64,000 bases of DNA from CAZBLK01 sp964492715. Its GTDB lineage: Bacteria > Bacillota > Clostridia > Lachnospirales > WRBF01. Of the stretch, positions 44,656 through 54,024 are shown piece by piece (the stretch's first letter is position 1; each line of letters opens with the position of its first letter). The stretch lies in assembly GCA_964492715.1 (NCBI GenBank), contig CAZBLK010000011.1:26676-90675 (forward strand), given 5' to 3'. The position numbers and the translations under genes are program-made. Below the pieces are notes generated by a model that ran no database searches, was not told the origin of the DNA, and saw nothing but the letters and a program-made list of their open reading frames with translations.

Positions 44656-44685
44656 TAAAAAAAGCCCTATCAAATTATAGGGCTT
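44656..44685 (-). terminator. Terminator overlapping the 3' end of rsmG
   Basis: On the minus strand AGCCCTAT and ATAGGGCT form a stem followed by seven T. The stop codon of rsmG (44670-44672) lies inside the hairpin. noc must therefore use mainly its own promoter. Confidence 0.85.
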
Positions 44686-45377
44686 TTAAGAGGTTTGCCT
44701 GCTTTTCTTGGGTAAATTGTCGGAGTTTCTTTTATTTTGTTTATAACAATTAAACTGTGGGTAATGTCGGTAAATGGAATTTTAACTTGCTTAACGTCCG
44801 AAATTTCGCCGCCAAGCGTCTTAATTGCTTTTTTTGCGTCAGCAATTTCGGCGTTTGCGTCAGCACCTTTCATTGAAACAAATTTTCCGCCAAGTTTTAC
44901 AAGCGGCAAGCAATATTCCGACAAAACATTTAGTTGGCTTACGGCACGAGAAACAGCAAAGTCGTATGCTTGCCTGTGGGCAACTTCTTGTGCGGCGTCC
45001 TCGGCTCGTCCGTGGAAAAAAGAAACTTCGGAAAGTTCTAGCTTTTCTGTAAGCTCACGCAAAAAGTTTAGCTTTTTGTTTACAGAGTCAAGAAGCGTAA
45101 GCTTTAGGCTTGGACGCATAATTTTAAGCGGCATAGAGGGGAAGCCGGCACCTGTGCCAACGTCAATTAATGAACTGTTCTCATTTTCTATTACAGAAAG
45201 AACTGTTAAGCTGTCTGCAAAATGCTTTAAAACAATTTCTTCCTGTGACGTTATTGCTGTTAAGTTTATTTTTTCGTTCCACTCGAGAAGAAGCCGCCTG
45301 TATTCTGAAAAATGAAAAAGCTGTTTGTCCGTTATGGAAAAGCCAAGTTCTGTAAGGCTGTTTTTTAATAGTTCCAA
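44670..45377 (-). CDS. rsmG: 16S rRNA (guanine-N7) methyltransferase
   Basis: A 235-residue RsmG (GidB) enzyme that methylates G527 of 16S rRNA. Family motifs: EWNEKINLTAIT, LKHFADSLTVL, SLIDVGTGAGFPSMPLKI (SAM site), LLDSVNKKLNFLRELTEKL and SRAVSQLNVLSEYCLPLVK. The last codons are part of a transcription terminator. It lies in the mnmG-(unknown)-rsmG-noc gene order common near the replication origin of Firmicutes. Confidence 0.94.
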   Translation of the reverse strand: MELLKNSLTELGFSITDKQLFHFSEYRRLLLEWNEKINLTAITSQEEIVLKHFADSLTVLSVIENENSSLIDVGTGAGFPSMPLKIMRPSLKLTLLDSVNKKLNFLRELTEKLELSEVSFFHGRAEDAAQEVAHRQAYDFAVSRAVSQLNVLSEYCLPLVKLGGKFVSMKGADANAEIADAKKAIKTLGGEISDVKQVKIPFTDITHSLIVINKIKETPTIYPRKAGKPLKSPII

Positions 45378-45473
45378 AATGATTCTCCTTTTGTATTTTA
45401 GGGGTCAATGAGCCAGCCCCAAGGTTCTCACAAACAAACCTAAGGCGTGGGAAAACCCCACGCCAATTATAGT

Positions 45474-45929
45474 TTATTGTTCTCTTTCAATAGAATAAAT
45501 TTTCCATTTACTAATGCTGTCAGGTTCTTTTACCATATGCAAGTGTACAATGCTGCCCTTTTTAAAACCGTCGTTGCTTTCTTCTCCGCTGTCATCTGCC
45601 ATTACGAGAATAGAATTTGTTTTATAATTTTTAGGGCGTTTATCAAACTCTGCTTTGACTAAGTGCTTATAGTGTTGCATGTCGTAAAAAATGTCTGAAA
45701 GTGCTAAAAGGTTTGACGGGCTTGCTGTAGCTTTGCTCATGTACGTCATTGCCTCGTCGTAACTAAAGTTTGAAATTGCATCAAGAAACAGCTTAACGGT
45801 GCTTGCTTCCTCGGCATGTTTTATGCTTAAACTTTCAAAAAGCGAGCTTTTGCGAAACCTTTGTGGCAAGGCTAAAGAAACATTTAAGCTGCCGTTTTGT
45901 ACAGGCATAAAATATCCGTATTTGCTCAA
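45474..45929 (-). CDS. Hypothetical protein between mnmG and rsmG
   Basis: A 151-residue soluble protein without a domain I can name. It begins at a TTG behind AGGAGG. The central part is helical (EEASTVKLFLDAISNFSYDE, then ALSDIFYDMQHYKHL), and the end has strands with SILVMADDSGEESND and KWKIYSIEREQ, a layout that recalls small NTF2-like folds but is not diagnostic. A foldback region of 265 bases separates it from mnmG. Confidence 0.6.
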   Translation of the reverse strand: MSKYGYFMPVQNGSLNVSLALPQRFRKSSLFESLSIKHAEEASTVKLFLDAISNFSYDEAMTYMSKATASPSNLLALSDIFYDMQHYKHLVKAEFDKRPKNYKTNSILVMADDSGEESNDGFKKGSIVHLHMVKEPDSISKWKIYSIEREQ

Positions 45930-46194
45930 ATTAAAACGCCTCCTGTACGCTTATATACTAATTTGTGAATGAATGGTTTTATGCTAAATTTAGAGTGTAC
46001 TTTTTTAAACTAGTTCATTCACAAAATAGTTTGCAACAGTAAAGTGAACATGCTAAAACTAAACATGCCATCTTTTGTCTGTTGCTATGTACTTGAGTAA
46101 ACAGGATATCAATATATTTTATGCAACAATTAAAGCAGTGTGCATAGCCCAAAACGCTTAAAGTGCATTATTTTCCTGTGTACTCTTTTACTTA
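45930..46194. other. Non-coding gap with inverted repeats
   Basis: It holds TTTGTGAATGAA (about 45961) paired with TTCATTCACAAA (about 46014), and GCAACAG with CTGTTGC (about 46032 and 46079). They could be terminator, promoter or foldback structures for the genes on the minus strand. No reading frame fits. Confidence 0.45.
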
Positions 46195-48069
46195 TTACTT
46201 AAAAACTTTTACCATTAAAACAGCAATGTCCGCAGGCGACACGCCTGTAATTCTTGCGGCTTGCCCAAGGTTGTCGGGCAAAATTTTAGCAAGCTTTTGC
46301 TTGGCTTCAAGCCGCAAGCCTAAAATTTGCGTGTAGTCAATGTCCTTTGGAAGCTTTTTTTCCTCAAGCTTTTTAAACTGCAAAACTTCGTCAAGTTGTC
46401 GCTTAATGTAGCCTTCGTACTTTATTTGAATGTTTACTTGTTCACAAACGTAAAGGTCAAGCTGTGGGCGGTCTGCGTCAATTTCTGCCAAAGCTTCATA
46501 CGTTAGCTCTGGGCGTTTAATAAGGTCCGAAAGCTTTGCACCTGTAGAAATTTCGGCAGAAGAAAGACTGCTAAGAACATTGTTGACATGTTCTGACGGT
46601 GCTATAACAAGCTTTTGCACACGTTTTATTTCGGCTTCTATTTGCTGTTTTTTGTTTAAGAAGCGGTGGTAACGCTCATCTTTTATTAGCCCTACTTTGT
46701 AGCCTTTTTCTGTAAGGCGTAAGTCAGCGTTGTCTTGGCGTAACAAAAGCCGATATTCCGCACGTGACGTCATCATTCTGTACGGCTCTTGTGTGCCTTT
46801 TGTAACTAAGTCGTCAATTAAAACGCCAATGTAGCCGTCGGAGCGGTCGAGAATTAGCTCGGCTTCGCCACGAACGAAAAGTGCGGCGTTTATTCCAGCA
46901 ACAAGCCCTTGCGCCGCCGCTTCCTCGTAGCCGGAGCTGCCGTTAAACTGCCCTGCCGCAAACAGCCCTTTAATTTCTTTAAACTGCAAAGTAAGCGTAA
47001 GCTGTGTTGCGTCAATGCAGTCATACTCAATGGCGTAGCCGCTTCGCATAATGCGGCAATTTTCAAGCCCAGCAACTGTGCGGTACATTTCAAGCTGAAC
47101 GTCGTGCGGAAGTGACGTGGACATTCCTGCCACGTACATTTCGCATGTGTTAAGCCCTTCGGGTTCAATAAAAAGCTGGTGCTTGTCCTTGTCTGCAAAG
47201 CGAATTATTTTGTCTTCAATCGAAGGGCAGTAGCGAGTGCCTGTGCCTTCGATAACGCCAGAATACATTGGCGCACGGTGGAGGTTTGACCGTATAATGT
47301 CGTGTGTTTTTTCGTTTGTGTAAGTTAAGTAGCAAACGGCTTGTTCAATTTGCATGTCTTTGTTTTCGTTTTCAAACGAAAAAGGTACTATGCGCTTGTC
47401 GCCGTATTGTGGCTGCATTTTAGCTTTGTCAATTGTTTTGCCGTCAATTCGTGCTGGCGTGCCTGTTTTAAAGCGGTACATGCGGACGCCTAGCTTTTTT
47501 AGGCTAGTGCTTAAAGCTTGGGAAGCACGTAAGCCGTTTGGGCCAGAGTTTACAATTGTTTCGCCTACTAAACAGCGTGCGTTTAAGTAGGTTCCTGTGC
47601 AAAGCACAACTGCTTTGGCAAAATAACTTTCGCCGTATTCTGTTAAAACGCCTGTGCATACGCCGTTTTCAGTTAAAACTTCAACAACCTCTGCTTGAAT
47701 GATGGAAAGGTTGTCCGTAGTTTCAAGCGTGTGCTTCATTTCCTGTGAATATTTATGTTTGTCGGCTTGGGCACGAAGCGAATAAACGGCTGGGCCTTTT
47801 GTTGTGTTCAACATTCGGCTTTGGATAAACGTTTTGTCTATGTTTTTGCCCATTTCGCCTCCTAGTGCGTCTATTTCACGCACCAGGTGGCCTTTTGATG
47901 TGCCGCCTATGTTTGGGTTGCACGGCATCATTGCTATGCTGTCTAAGTTAATTGCAAACAGTGCAGTTTGCAGGCCTAGGCGTGCAGAAGCTAGTGCGGC
48001 TTCACAGCCTGCGTGACCGCCGCCTATTATTATTATGTCGTAGGTTGTGGTGGTGGTTGATAAGTTCAA
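46195..48069 (-). CDS. mnmG: tRNA uridine-5-carboxymethylaminomethyl modification enzyme
   Basis: MnmG (GidA), 624 residues, is the FAD-binding partner of MnmE in modifying U34 of tRNAs. It has the dinucleotide motif IIIGGGHAGCEAALASARLG, then CNPNIGGTSKGHLVREIDAL, GTYLNARCLVGE, GYAIEYDCIDATQL, and LFAAGQFNGSSGYEEAAAQG. The start is a TTG at 48069 behind GAGGT. mnmE is not in the window. Upstream lies prmC, not mnmE, so the local order differs from Bacillus. Confidence 0.96.
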   Translation of the reverse strand: MNLSTTTTTYDIIIIGGGHAGCEAALASARLGLQTALFAINLDSIAMMPCNPNIGGTSKGHLVREIDALGGEMGKNIDKTFIQSRMLNTTKGPAVYSLRAQADKHKYSQEMKHTLETTDNLSIIQAEVVEVLTENGVCTGVLTEYGESYFAKAVVLCTGTYLNARCLVGETIVNSGPNGLRASQALSTSLKKLGVRMYRFKTGTPARIDGKTIDKAKMQPQYGDKRIVPFSFENENKDMQIEQAVCYLTYTNEKTHDIIRSNLHRAPMYSGVIEGTGTRYCPSIEDKIIRFADKDKHQLFIEPEGLNTCEMYVAGMSTSLPHDVQLEMYRTVAGLENCRIMRSGYAIEYDCIDATQLTLTLQFKEIKGLFAAGQFNGSSGYEEAAAQGLVAGINAALFVRGEAELILDRSDGYIGVLIDDLVTKGTQEPYRMMTSRAEYRLLLRQDNADLRLTEKGYKVGLIKDERYHRFLNKKQQIEAEIKRVQKLVIAPSEHVNNVLSSLSSAEISTGAKLSDLIKRPELTYEALAEIDADRPQLDLYVCEQVNIQIKYEGYIKRQLDEVLQFKKLEEKKLPKDIDYTQILGLRLEAKQKLAKILPDNLGQAARITGVSPADIAVLMVKVFK

Positions 48070-48117
48070 GGTTTTACCTCAATTCTATTAAGACCTTGGG
48101 GGACTTTTAAAGATTTA

Positions 48118-48170
48118 GACCTTGGGGGCTCTGCCCCCAAACCCCCACAAGGGGCTTGCCCCTTGACCCA
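48118..48170 (+). repeat. GC-rich double-hairpin intergenic repeat, copy 2
   Basis: TTGGGGGCTCTGCCCCCAA and AAGGGGCTTGCCCCTT with GACCTT before and GACCCA after, the same layout as 330-382. A partial copy of its beginning (AGACCTTGGGGGA) lies at 48091-48103. It lies between prmC and mnmG. Confidence 0.85.
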
Positions 48171-48179
48171 TTTTTTATG

Positions 48180-49040
48180 TTAACGTTGGATAGTACCAGT
48201 GAAAACTCTGTCGTTTCTGCTTAAATCTTTTTTTAGTTCAAGGTTGGTGAAGTTGTGTTGTTTCATTATTTGCAAAACTTCGTTTGCTTGGTCGTAGCCT
48301 ATTTCAAAAATTAATGTGCCGCCGTTTTTTAAAGACGTTGCGGAGGTTTCTGTTATTTTTTTATAAAATGTTAAACCGTCTGCTCCGCCGTCTAGTGCTA
48401 TAGTTGGTTCGTAGTATATTACGTTTTTGTCTAGTGTTTTAAGCACTTCGTGTTTAATGTACGGTGGGTTTGAAATTATCAGGTCGTAACTTTCTGTTGG
48501 CTGCCAGTTTGTTAAAATGTCGGCTTGTATAAAAGTTATTCTATCCAAAACGCCGTTTAAACAAGCGTTTTTCTGTGCAATTTTTAAGGCTTCCTTGCTT
48601 ATGTCAACTGCTGTTACGCAAGTTTCTTTACAGTAGTGTGCAAGCGAAACAGCTATGCAGCCAGAGCCTGTGCATAAATCCAATACTTTAATATAGCCAT
48701 TTTTTTTAATTAAGTCAATGGTTGTTTCTACCGCTGTCTCGGTGTCGGGGCGTGGAATTAGCACGTTTTCGTTTACATAAAAGTTCAGTGACATAAATTC
48801 ACACTCGTGTGTAATGTATTGAACTGGCATGTGGGCGGCTCTTTTATTTATAGCTTGCTTAAAGCGGTTTGCTTGCTCTGCTGAAACAGAAAGCTCTGGC
48901 TTTGTAAGGATTGAAACTTTGTCAAGCCCTGTTGCCCACATTAAAAGCACAAGTGTGTCAATTGCAAACGAGTTTATTCCGCTTGCAATTAAAGCTTGTT
49001 TGCCCATTAAAAGCAAGGAAGAAACTGTTTCATTGCCCAC
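48180..49040 (-). CDS. prmC: Peptide chain release factor glutamine methyltransferase
   Basis: PrmC (HemK) methylates the GGQ glutamine of release factors. The 286-residue protein has an N-terminal helical domain and a Rossmann methyltransferase domain: NVLIPRPDTETAVE, VLDLCTGSGCIAVSLAHY (SAM site), AVDISKEAL, and LIISNPPYIKHE with the catalytic NPPY. I favour the GTG at 49040, nine bases after GGAG; an in-frame TTG at 49046 is possible. It overlaps the end of the DUF1385 gene, so the two are co-translated. Confidence 0.93.
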   Translation of the reverse strand: MGNETVSSLLLMGKQALIASGINSFAIDTLVLLMWATGLDKVSILTKPELSVSAEQANRFKQAINKRAAHMPVQYITHECEFMSLNFYVNENVLIPRPDTETAVETTIDLIKKNGYIKVLDLCTGSGCIAVSLAHYCKETCVTAVDISKEALKIAQKNACLNGVLDRITFIQADILTNWQPTESYDLIISNPPYIKHEVLKTLDKNVIYYEPTIALDGGADGLTFYKKITETSATSLKNGGTLIFEIGYDQANEVLQIMKQHNFTNLELKKDLSRNDRVFTGTIQR

Positions 49041-49974
49041 CTTCAAGCACTCCGTTCAATGCCGCAATTGCAACTTCAAGTTGCTTGTCGTCTGGCTCTT
49101 TTGTAGTTATTTTTTGGAGCATAAGCCCTGGGTAGCTTACAAAGTTTACAATTGCAGAGTCGTGCGTTCCTGCATAGCGAATTACTTCGTAAGAAAGCCC
49201 AGCAATTACAGGCACAAGCACAATGCGAAGCGCAAACCTAAGCCAAACCACGTCTGTTTTAACAAACATAAAGACCAACATGCTAATAAGCATTACTATA
49301 ATAAGGAAGCTTGTGCCGCACCTTTTGTTTAAACGTGTGTAGTGGCGGACGTTTTCTACTGTAAGCGGTTGTTTTGCTTCGTAGCAATTTATAGTTTTGT
49401 GTTCTGCGCCGTGGTACATGAAAACACGCTGCATTTCTTTTGTTCTTGAAACAAGCAAGATGTAGCCCAAAAAAATTAACATTCTTACAACGCCTTCTAC
49501 TACGCCGAGAAGCCATGTTTTGCCGCCAAGAAACGTGTTAAAAAAGCTTGACAGCCAAACAGGCAAAAGCATAAAAAGCGTCATTGCAAGCACCAAAGAA
49601 ACAGCCATGCTACCGTAAAGCAAAACATCGTTTACGTTTTTGCCGAATATTTTTTCCATAAACAAGTACGGTTTTGACGGTGCTTCGTTTGGGTCGTCGT
49701 CTTCAAAGCCTGCCATTTCGGCAGACTTCATTAAAATTTTTGTACCCATAACAAGAGAGTCTATAAAAGAGTTTACGCCCCTTACTATTGGCAGCTTTAA
49801 AAAAGTATATTTATCTGAAGCTGGCTTTAGCCACTGGTTAACTACTTCTATTTCATCATCTGGCTTTCGCACAGCCATTGAATACATAGTTTTCCCACGC
49901 ATCATTACGCCCTCTATTACGGCTTGTCCGCCTATAGAGTAAGGCTTTTCGGTGGTTGCGGAACTGTTTGGCAT
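49030..49974 (-). CDS. DUF1385 membrane protein
   Basis: A 314-residue conserved membrane protein of unknown role. Family sequence is clear: IGGQAVIEGVMMRG near the start, LPIVRGVNSFIDSLVMGTK, VFMYHGAEHKTINCYE, RCGTSFLIIVMLISMLVF and the end FVSYPGLMLQKITT. Four transmembrane segments are likely (about 115-140, 150-175, 215-238, 245-265). In many Clostridia it neighbours prmC and release-factor genes, as here. The strict conservation of HGAEHKT suggests an enzyme or metal site. Confidence 0.9.
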   Translation of the reverse strand: MPNSSATTEKPYSIGGQAVIEGVMMRGKTMYSMAVRKPDDEIEVVNQWLKPASDKYTFLKLPIVRGVNSFIDSLVMGTKILMKSAEMAGFEDDDPNEAPSKPYLFMEKIFGKNVNDVLLYGSMAVSLVLAMTLFMLLPVWLSSFFNTFLGGKTWLLGVVEGVVRMLIFLGYILLVSRTKEMQRVFMYHGAEHKTINCYEAKQPLTVENVRHYTRLNKRCGTSFLIIVMLISMLVFMFVKTDVVWLRFALRIVLVPVIAGLSYEVIRYAGTHDSAIVNFVSYPGLMLQKITTKEPDDKQLEVAIAALNGVLEGGQ

Positions 49975-50173
49975 TTGTACCTCCTTGTGGTTGTGAATTT
50001 TTTAGTAAATATAATATTACTATAAATTTGGAAAAAAGACAATATCATTGGAACAGTTATATGGGTATACAAGCACAATTTTCCAAACATTGCAATAAAA
50101 ATTCATATATGTTAAGATTGAAACTAAATGGCAACTTTTTCGTATTATTAAATAAAAACTTTAGGTGATAATT

Positions 50174-53100
50174 TTGCAAAATTTATTTAGTTCAATTAGT
50201 TATGTTAGAAAAAACTACAGTAAATATATTTTTGGCTTTGTTTTCCCAGCTGTTTACATAATTCTAATAACATTTAATTTGTTTTTTGATAATGGGCAAA
50301 ATTCTGCAATTATAAATGATTACTTAGGTAACATTGGAGCAAATATAGACGCTTTTGTAAAAAGCATACATGGTAACGCAACGTCAATTTTTGAAGTGTT
50401 TTTAAACATTGTATATGTTTTGTCTATTCCAGTTTCTGCAATTGCATATTTTGTTGTTAAGAGAAGAAAAAAGATGGCAAGTACAACTGAGAAGCTTGGT
50501 GATGAAAGCTTTGCAAACATTGCTTGGCTTTTGGCACTTCTTGTTGTTTCTTTGTTTACGCTTGTTGCTTTGTTTAACCCTTATGCGGCACTTGCAACTG
50601 TAAACAGCGTTGGTTTAATTGTTTATGATGCACTTTACTGGGCTTTGTCGTTTAACACGCTTGAAACAGAGCTTACAAAAAATTATGCGTTTAACCTTTT
50701 GTGCAGGTATATAATGCTAGTGCTTATACTGCTTGCAACCAGGTTTCTTTACAACAGGCTTAAAGAGTATTTTAATTACTTAAACAGAAAGAAAGGTGAA
50801 GGAGGGGAAGGCTTGAAAGCAAAGCATGAAGCGGCAGAGCCTGAAAGTGGATTGATGAAGTTTTTATACGATTACAAAAACAAACGGTTAAATTATAAAG
50901 CAATTTTGTTTTTGCTTTTAGTTTTTATTATAGTTGGAGTTTTTATTAAATATGTTTTTCAGCCAGAGCAAACTATGTCTGAAGTTTACAGAACTGTTCA
51001 GGCTACAGTTTCTGCCATGAAAACCGTTTTGCTTGTTAACCCAATACAAAACATGCTTAGCTTTTTGCCCGAAGTTTTTCGCAAGTTTATAAGCGTAATT
51101 TTGGGTATAGTTGTTGGGTTTTTATACGTTGCAACGGCGGCTTTTGTTTTGTACCTTTGTTACAAGCTATATTACTTTTTAAAAAGCAAAAGCCGTAACA
51201 AAAACGATGACGGTTACAATACGTTTAACAAAAGGTTAAAGCCTGTTAATTTTACTATTAAAAAAGTTTTAAAGCTTGTTTATAAAACAGTGCATAGCAT
51301 AATTGAAACTGTTCAAACAATTGTCTTGTCTACGCTTATGCTTTTTCAAGGGTTTAGCAAGTATTGGCAGAAAAACAAGCTTTTGATGACGGCGGCTTGT
51401 GTTGGCTCTGTTGTTTCTATAAGCACGACATACCGTGGGTTGGTTGGGTTTTTTAACGGTGATAACATTGCTTCGCAAACTATGGGGGCTAAAGCTGTAA
51501 ACGTTGTTTCGGCACTTTTAATATCTATAGCTGTTCAATACTTTATGATAATTGCTGGCTCGCAAGTTGGCGAGTTTTTAATGGAACGCTTTAGAATGAG
51601 AAATGTGTTTAACCGAAACGGAAAAAAACATTACAAGTCGCCTATAGTTGTTTCGGTTTTGGCTTACATTTTTCCAATGCTTGTTTCGTCAATTTTTTCG
51701 TACTCGTCTTTGTTTAAAATGTATGCCGACAGAGTAAACGTAGTTGACGTGCTTTACGAAGAAGTGACAGCAAAGTCAAAGTCTCTGCTTGACAACGAAG
51801 TTACAGCTTTAATTTCTAATTATGCCGACAACAAAAACAAAATGACAGAGCTTGCTCTAAAGTATGCAAACAACAATGAAACTACTCGTGCCGAAATTAT
51901 AAAAATGAAAGACAGCTTGCAGAAGGAGCTTGAGAAAAAGACATTAGACGAAAAAGAAGCGGCTGACGTAAGATATGTTTTAAACAGGCTTGCGGAAATT
52001 GATGAAAAGTCAAAGGAAATGGTTTTAAGCAGTTCTTCTTTAAACGACGCTTTAAGCGAAGTTTTAAACAGCAGCTACTTTGACGACAAGCTAATGGACG
52101 TAACTGTTTCAGAATACAAATGGTATTACATGGACGGCTCAGACTGGGAGCTTACGCTTGATGCTGTTAACAAAAAGCGGTTGGAGCTTGGCTCGTATGC
52201 CGACATGAAAAAGGTTACTCCATCTTACAGGTTTACAACTTCGTCTGTGGACGTTGGAAACATTAGACCTGTTGGGGTTGGCGAAGCTTCTATAGGAAAA
52301 AGCTTTTCGTACAACGCTTTAAGCGGACGTGTAACAAAGCAGGACGGAACAGGCGCAGAGCCTGTGCTTGGGTACGTGCTTATAAACAACCCAAACAAAG
52401 GGTTGGTTGAAAGGAAAAAACCATACGACAGCGTGCAGCAATACTTTTTGGTAAACGCTTTGGCTAACGAGCTTTTTAACTGCTCTGACGAATTGTACAG
52501 TGGTGTAAACGAAGTTTACCAGCTAAGCGGCAAGGCGTACTCTAACAATTTGTACACAAATGTAATTTCCGACAGAAGCCAGTTTATGGATTTATCGAAT
52601 AAAAACGCAAAAATTATTGAAGCAAACCACAACATTAAATTGGCGACAGCTTCGCAAAATTATAATAACCAGCAAAATTATTCTATTACTAACTTAATGA
52701 ACAATGTTGGTTTGTATGTGGACTCAAATGACACAGAAGCTTCTGCAACTGGGTTTTTAATGGCAGATGGAAAAGTAAAACGTGCTTTGAAAATTTTTGA
52801 GATAATGCCTTCGGAAGCGGACGTAAATGTGAACGGTATAGACAACAATGTTATGCAGAAAATAAAGAACTACGCTAACTATATGCGTAATTCTACGTCG
52901 GACATTGTTTTGGCGTTTGATGTTTTGCTTGCTAAGTCGCCGATAAACACTTTAAACCCTTACAGGGCTGAAATTGATGACGTTTATTCTTCAAACAAAG
53001 TTGCATCTTACTTGTTTATTATTGCTGTAATTATAGACTTAATGCCGCTTCTTCTTGGGTTTTTGTTTAAACGAAACGTATATGCGTTTAACGCAAACGA

Positions 53101-53929
53101 CAAAATTGCAGACGTTGGGTTTATTGAGTACGAAGCTATGCTTGAAAACTTGCTTCACCTACCAAATGAAAGAATTGCTCGCATGGAAAAGATTGAACAA
53201 ATTGAAAAGTTGTTTGACAAAAACTTGGTTGAACACGGAAGTGACGACAACAGTTTAATTGATATTTTAGAAAACGAGTTTAAAATTGATATGCGAAATG
53301 AGAAGGTGGATTTAAGTGCTGAAAAAGCTGACGAGGAAAAGGGGCATGAAAATGGGCTTATGTATTCAAGCAAGGAAAACTTTTTGAACTGGCTTAGCGG
53401 TTATATTGCTGAAAATGATGACATGTTTTCTATCAGCAAAAACAAGTTTAAGTCAAGCAAGCAGTTGCTTGAAAAGCTGGCTGGGTTAAACGCTGTTTCT
53501 GTTGATTTGCTTGAAGCAACTTTAACAAGTTTGTTTTTTAATGGCAAGCAATACTTTGACTATGAAAATTCGCTGTTAAAAGTTTACAGGGAGTGCAAGC
53601 AGTTTATTGGAACAGATACAGAAATTGCTTTTGGCATTGATGTAAACTTAGTTTGCTCGCAAGACACAATTGCTGGTGAGCAACTTTATGTATGCAGTAA
53701 GTATGAAGGTCTGGTTGAGTTTAGGACAGTATCGTTTGAGCAGGAATTAAATAAGGACGAGGTAAATAAGGACGAGGTAAACAAGGAAGAAGATTTAGAG
53801 CTTGATGCAGATGTAAAAAAAGTTGAAGCGGAAAAGCTTGTTGTTCAAAAAACTTACGCTGTTCTTTCTAGGGAGTTTGTTGAGTGGTTGGCTTATGTTC
53901 ACTCGGAATCTCTTAGGAATGAGAAGTGA
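50174..53929 (+). CDS. Very large multi-pass membrane protein of unknown function
   Basis: A 1,252-residue protein. TTG at 50174 is the likely start (AGGTGA five bases upstream; the frame is open to a GTG at 50165). About eight hydrophobic segments lie in the first 515 residues (near 18-40, 72-95, 115-150, 185-200, 243-263, 305-335, 440-470, 490-515). A long soluble, coiled-coil-rich region follows (about 520-935, with NNNETTRAEIIKMKDSLQKE), then one more membrane segment (about 940-963) and an acidic cytoplasmic tail with three NKDEV-type repeats (about 1,190-1,205). I recognise no known domain. It is followed by a gene with ThyX-like sequence on the same strand, and may form a two-gene unit. 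Confidence 0.7.
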   Translation: MQNLFSSISYVRKNYSKYIFGFVFPAVYIILITFNLFFDNGQNSAIINDYLGNIGANIDAFVKSIHGNATSIFEVFLNIVYVLSIPVSAIAYFVVKRRKKMASTTEKLGDESFANIAWLLALLVVSLFTLVALFNPYAALATVNSVGLIVYDALYWALSFNTLETELTKNYAFNLLCRYIMLVLILLATRFLYNRLKEYFNYLNRKKGEGGEGLKAKHEAAEPESGLMKFLYDYKNKRLNYKAILFLLLVFIIVGVFIKYVFQPEQTMSEVYRTVQATVSAMKTVLLVNPIQNMLSFLPEVFRKFISVILGIVVGFLYVATAAFVLYLCYKLYYFLKSKSRNKNDDGYNTFNKRLKPVNFTIKKVLKLVYKTVHSIIETVQTIVLSTLMLFQGFSKYWQKNKLLMTAACVGSVVSISTTYRGLVGFFNGDNIASQTMGAKAVNVVSALLISIAVQYFMIIAGSQVGEFLMERFRMRNVFNRNGKKHYKSPIVVSVLAYIFPMLVSSIFSYSSLFKMYADRVNVVDVLYEEVTAKSKSLLDNEVTALISNYADNKNKMTELALKYANNNETTRAEIIKMKDSLQKELEKKTLDEKEAADVRYVLNRLAEIDEKSKEMVLSSSSLNDALSEVLNSSYFDDKLMDVTVSEYKWYYMDGSDWELTLDAVNKKRLELGSYADMKKVTPSYRFTTSSVDVGNIRPVGVGEASIGKSFSYNALSGRVTKQDGTGAEPVLGYVLINNPNKGLVERKKPYDSVQQYFLVNALANELFNCSDELYSGVNEVYQLSGKAYSNNLYTNVISDRSQFMDLSNKNAKIIEANHNIKLATASQNYNNQQNYSITNLMNNVGLYVDSNDTEASATGFLMADGKVKRALKIFEIMPSEADVNVNGIDNNVMQKIKNYANYMRNSTSDIVLAFDVLLAKSPINTLNPYRAEIDDVYSSNKVASYLFIIAVIIDLMPLLLGFLFKRNVYAFNANDKIADVGFIEYEAMLENLLHLPNERIARMEKIEQIEKLFDKNLVEHGSDDNSLIDILENEFKIDMRNEKVDLSAEKADEEKGHENGLMYSSKENFLNWLSGYIAENDDMFSISKNKFKSSKQLLEKLAGLNAVSVDLLEATLTSLFFNGKQYFDYENSLLKVYRECKQFIGTDTEIAFGIDVNLVCSQDTIAGEQLYVCSKYEGLVEFRTVSFEQELNKDEVNKDEVNKEEDLELDADVKKVEAEKLVVQKTYAVLSREFVEWLAYVHSESLRNEK

Positions 53930-54024
53930 GGTTTTAAGGAAAAAGTTTAGGGGCGAGAGCGTAAGTTTTCGCCGATATTGTTAAATGGAATTCATAAAAA
54001 AATAAATTTAGGCGGTACGAAAAA

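Noticed and set aside
44737..45315. A 192-codon plus-strand frame
   Set aside because: It is the antisense shadow of rsmG, whose motifs are unambiguous.
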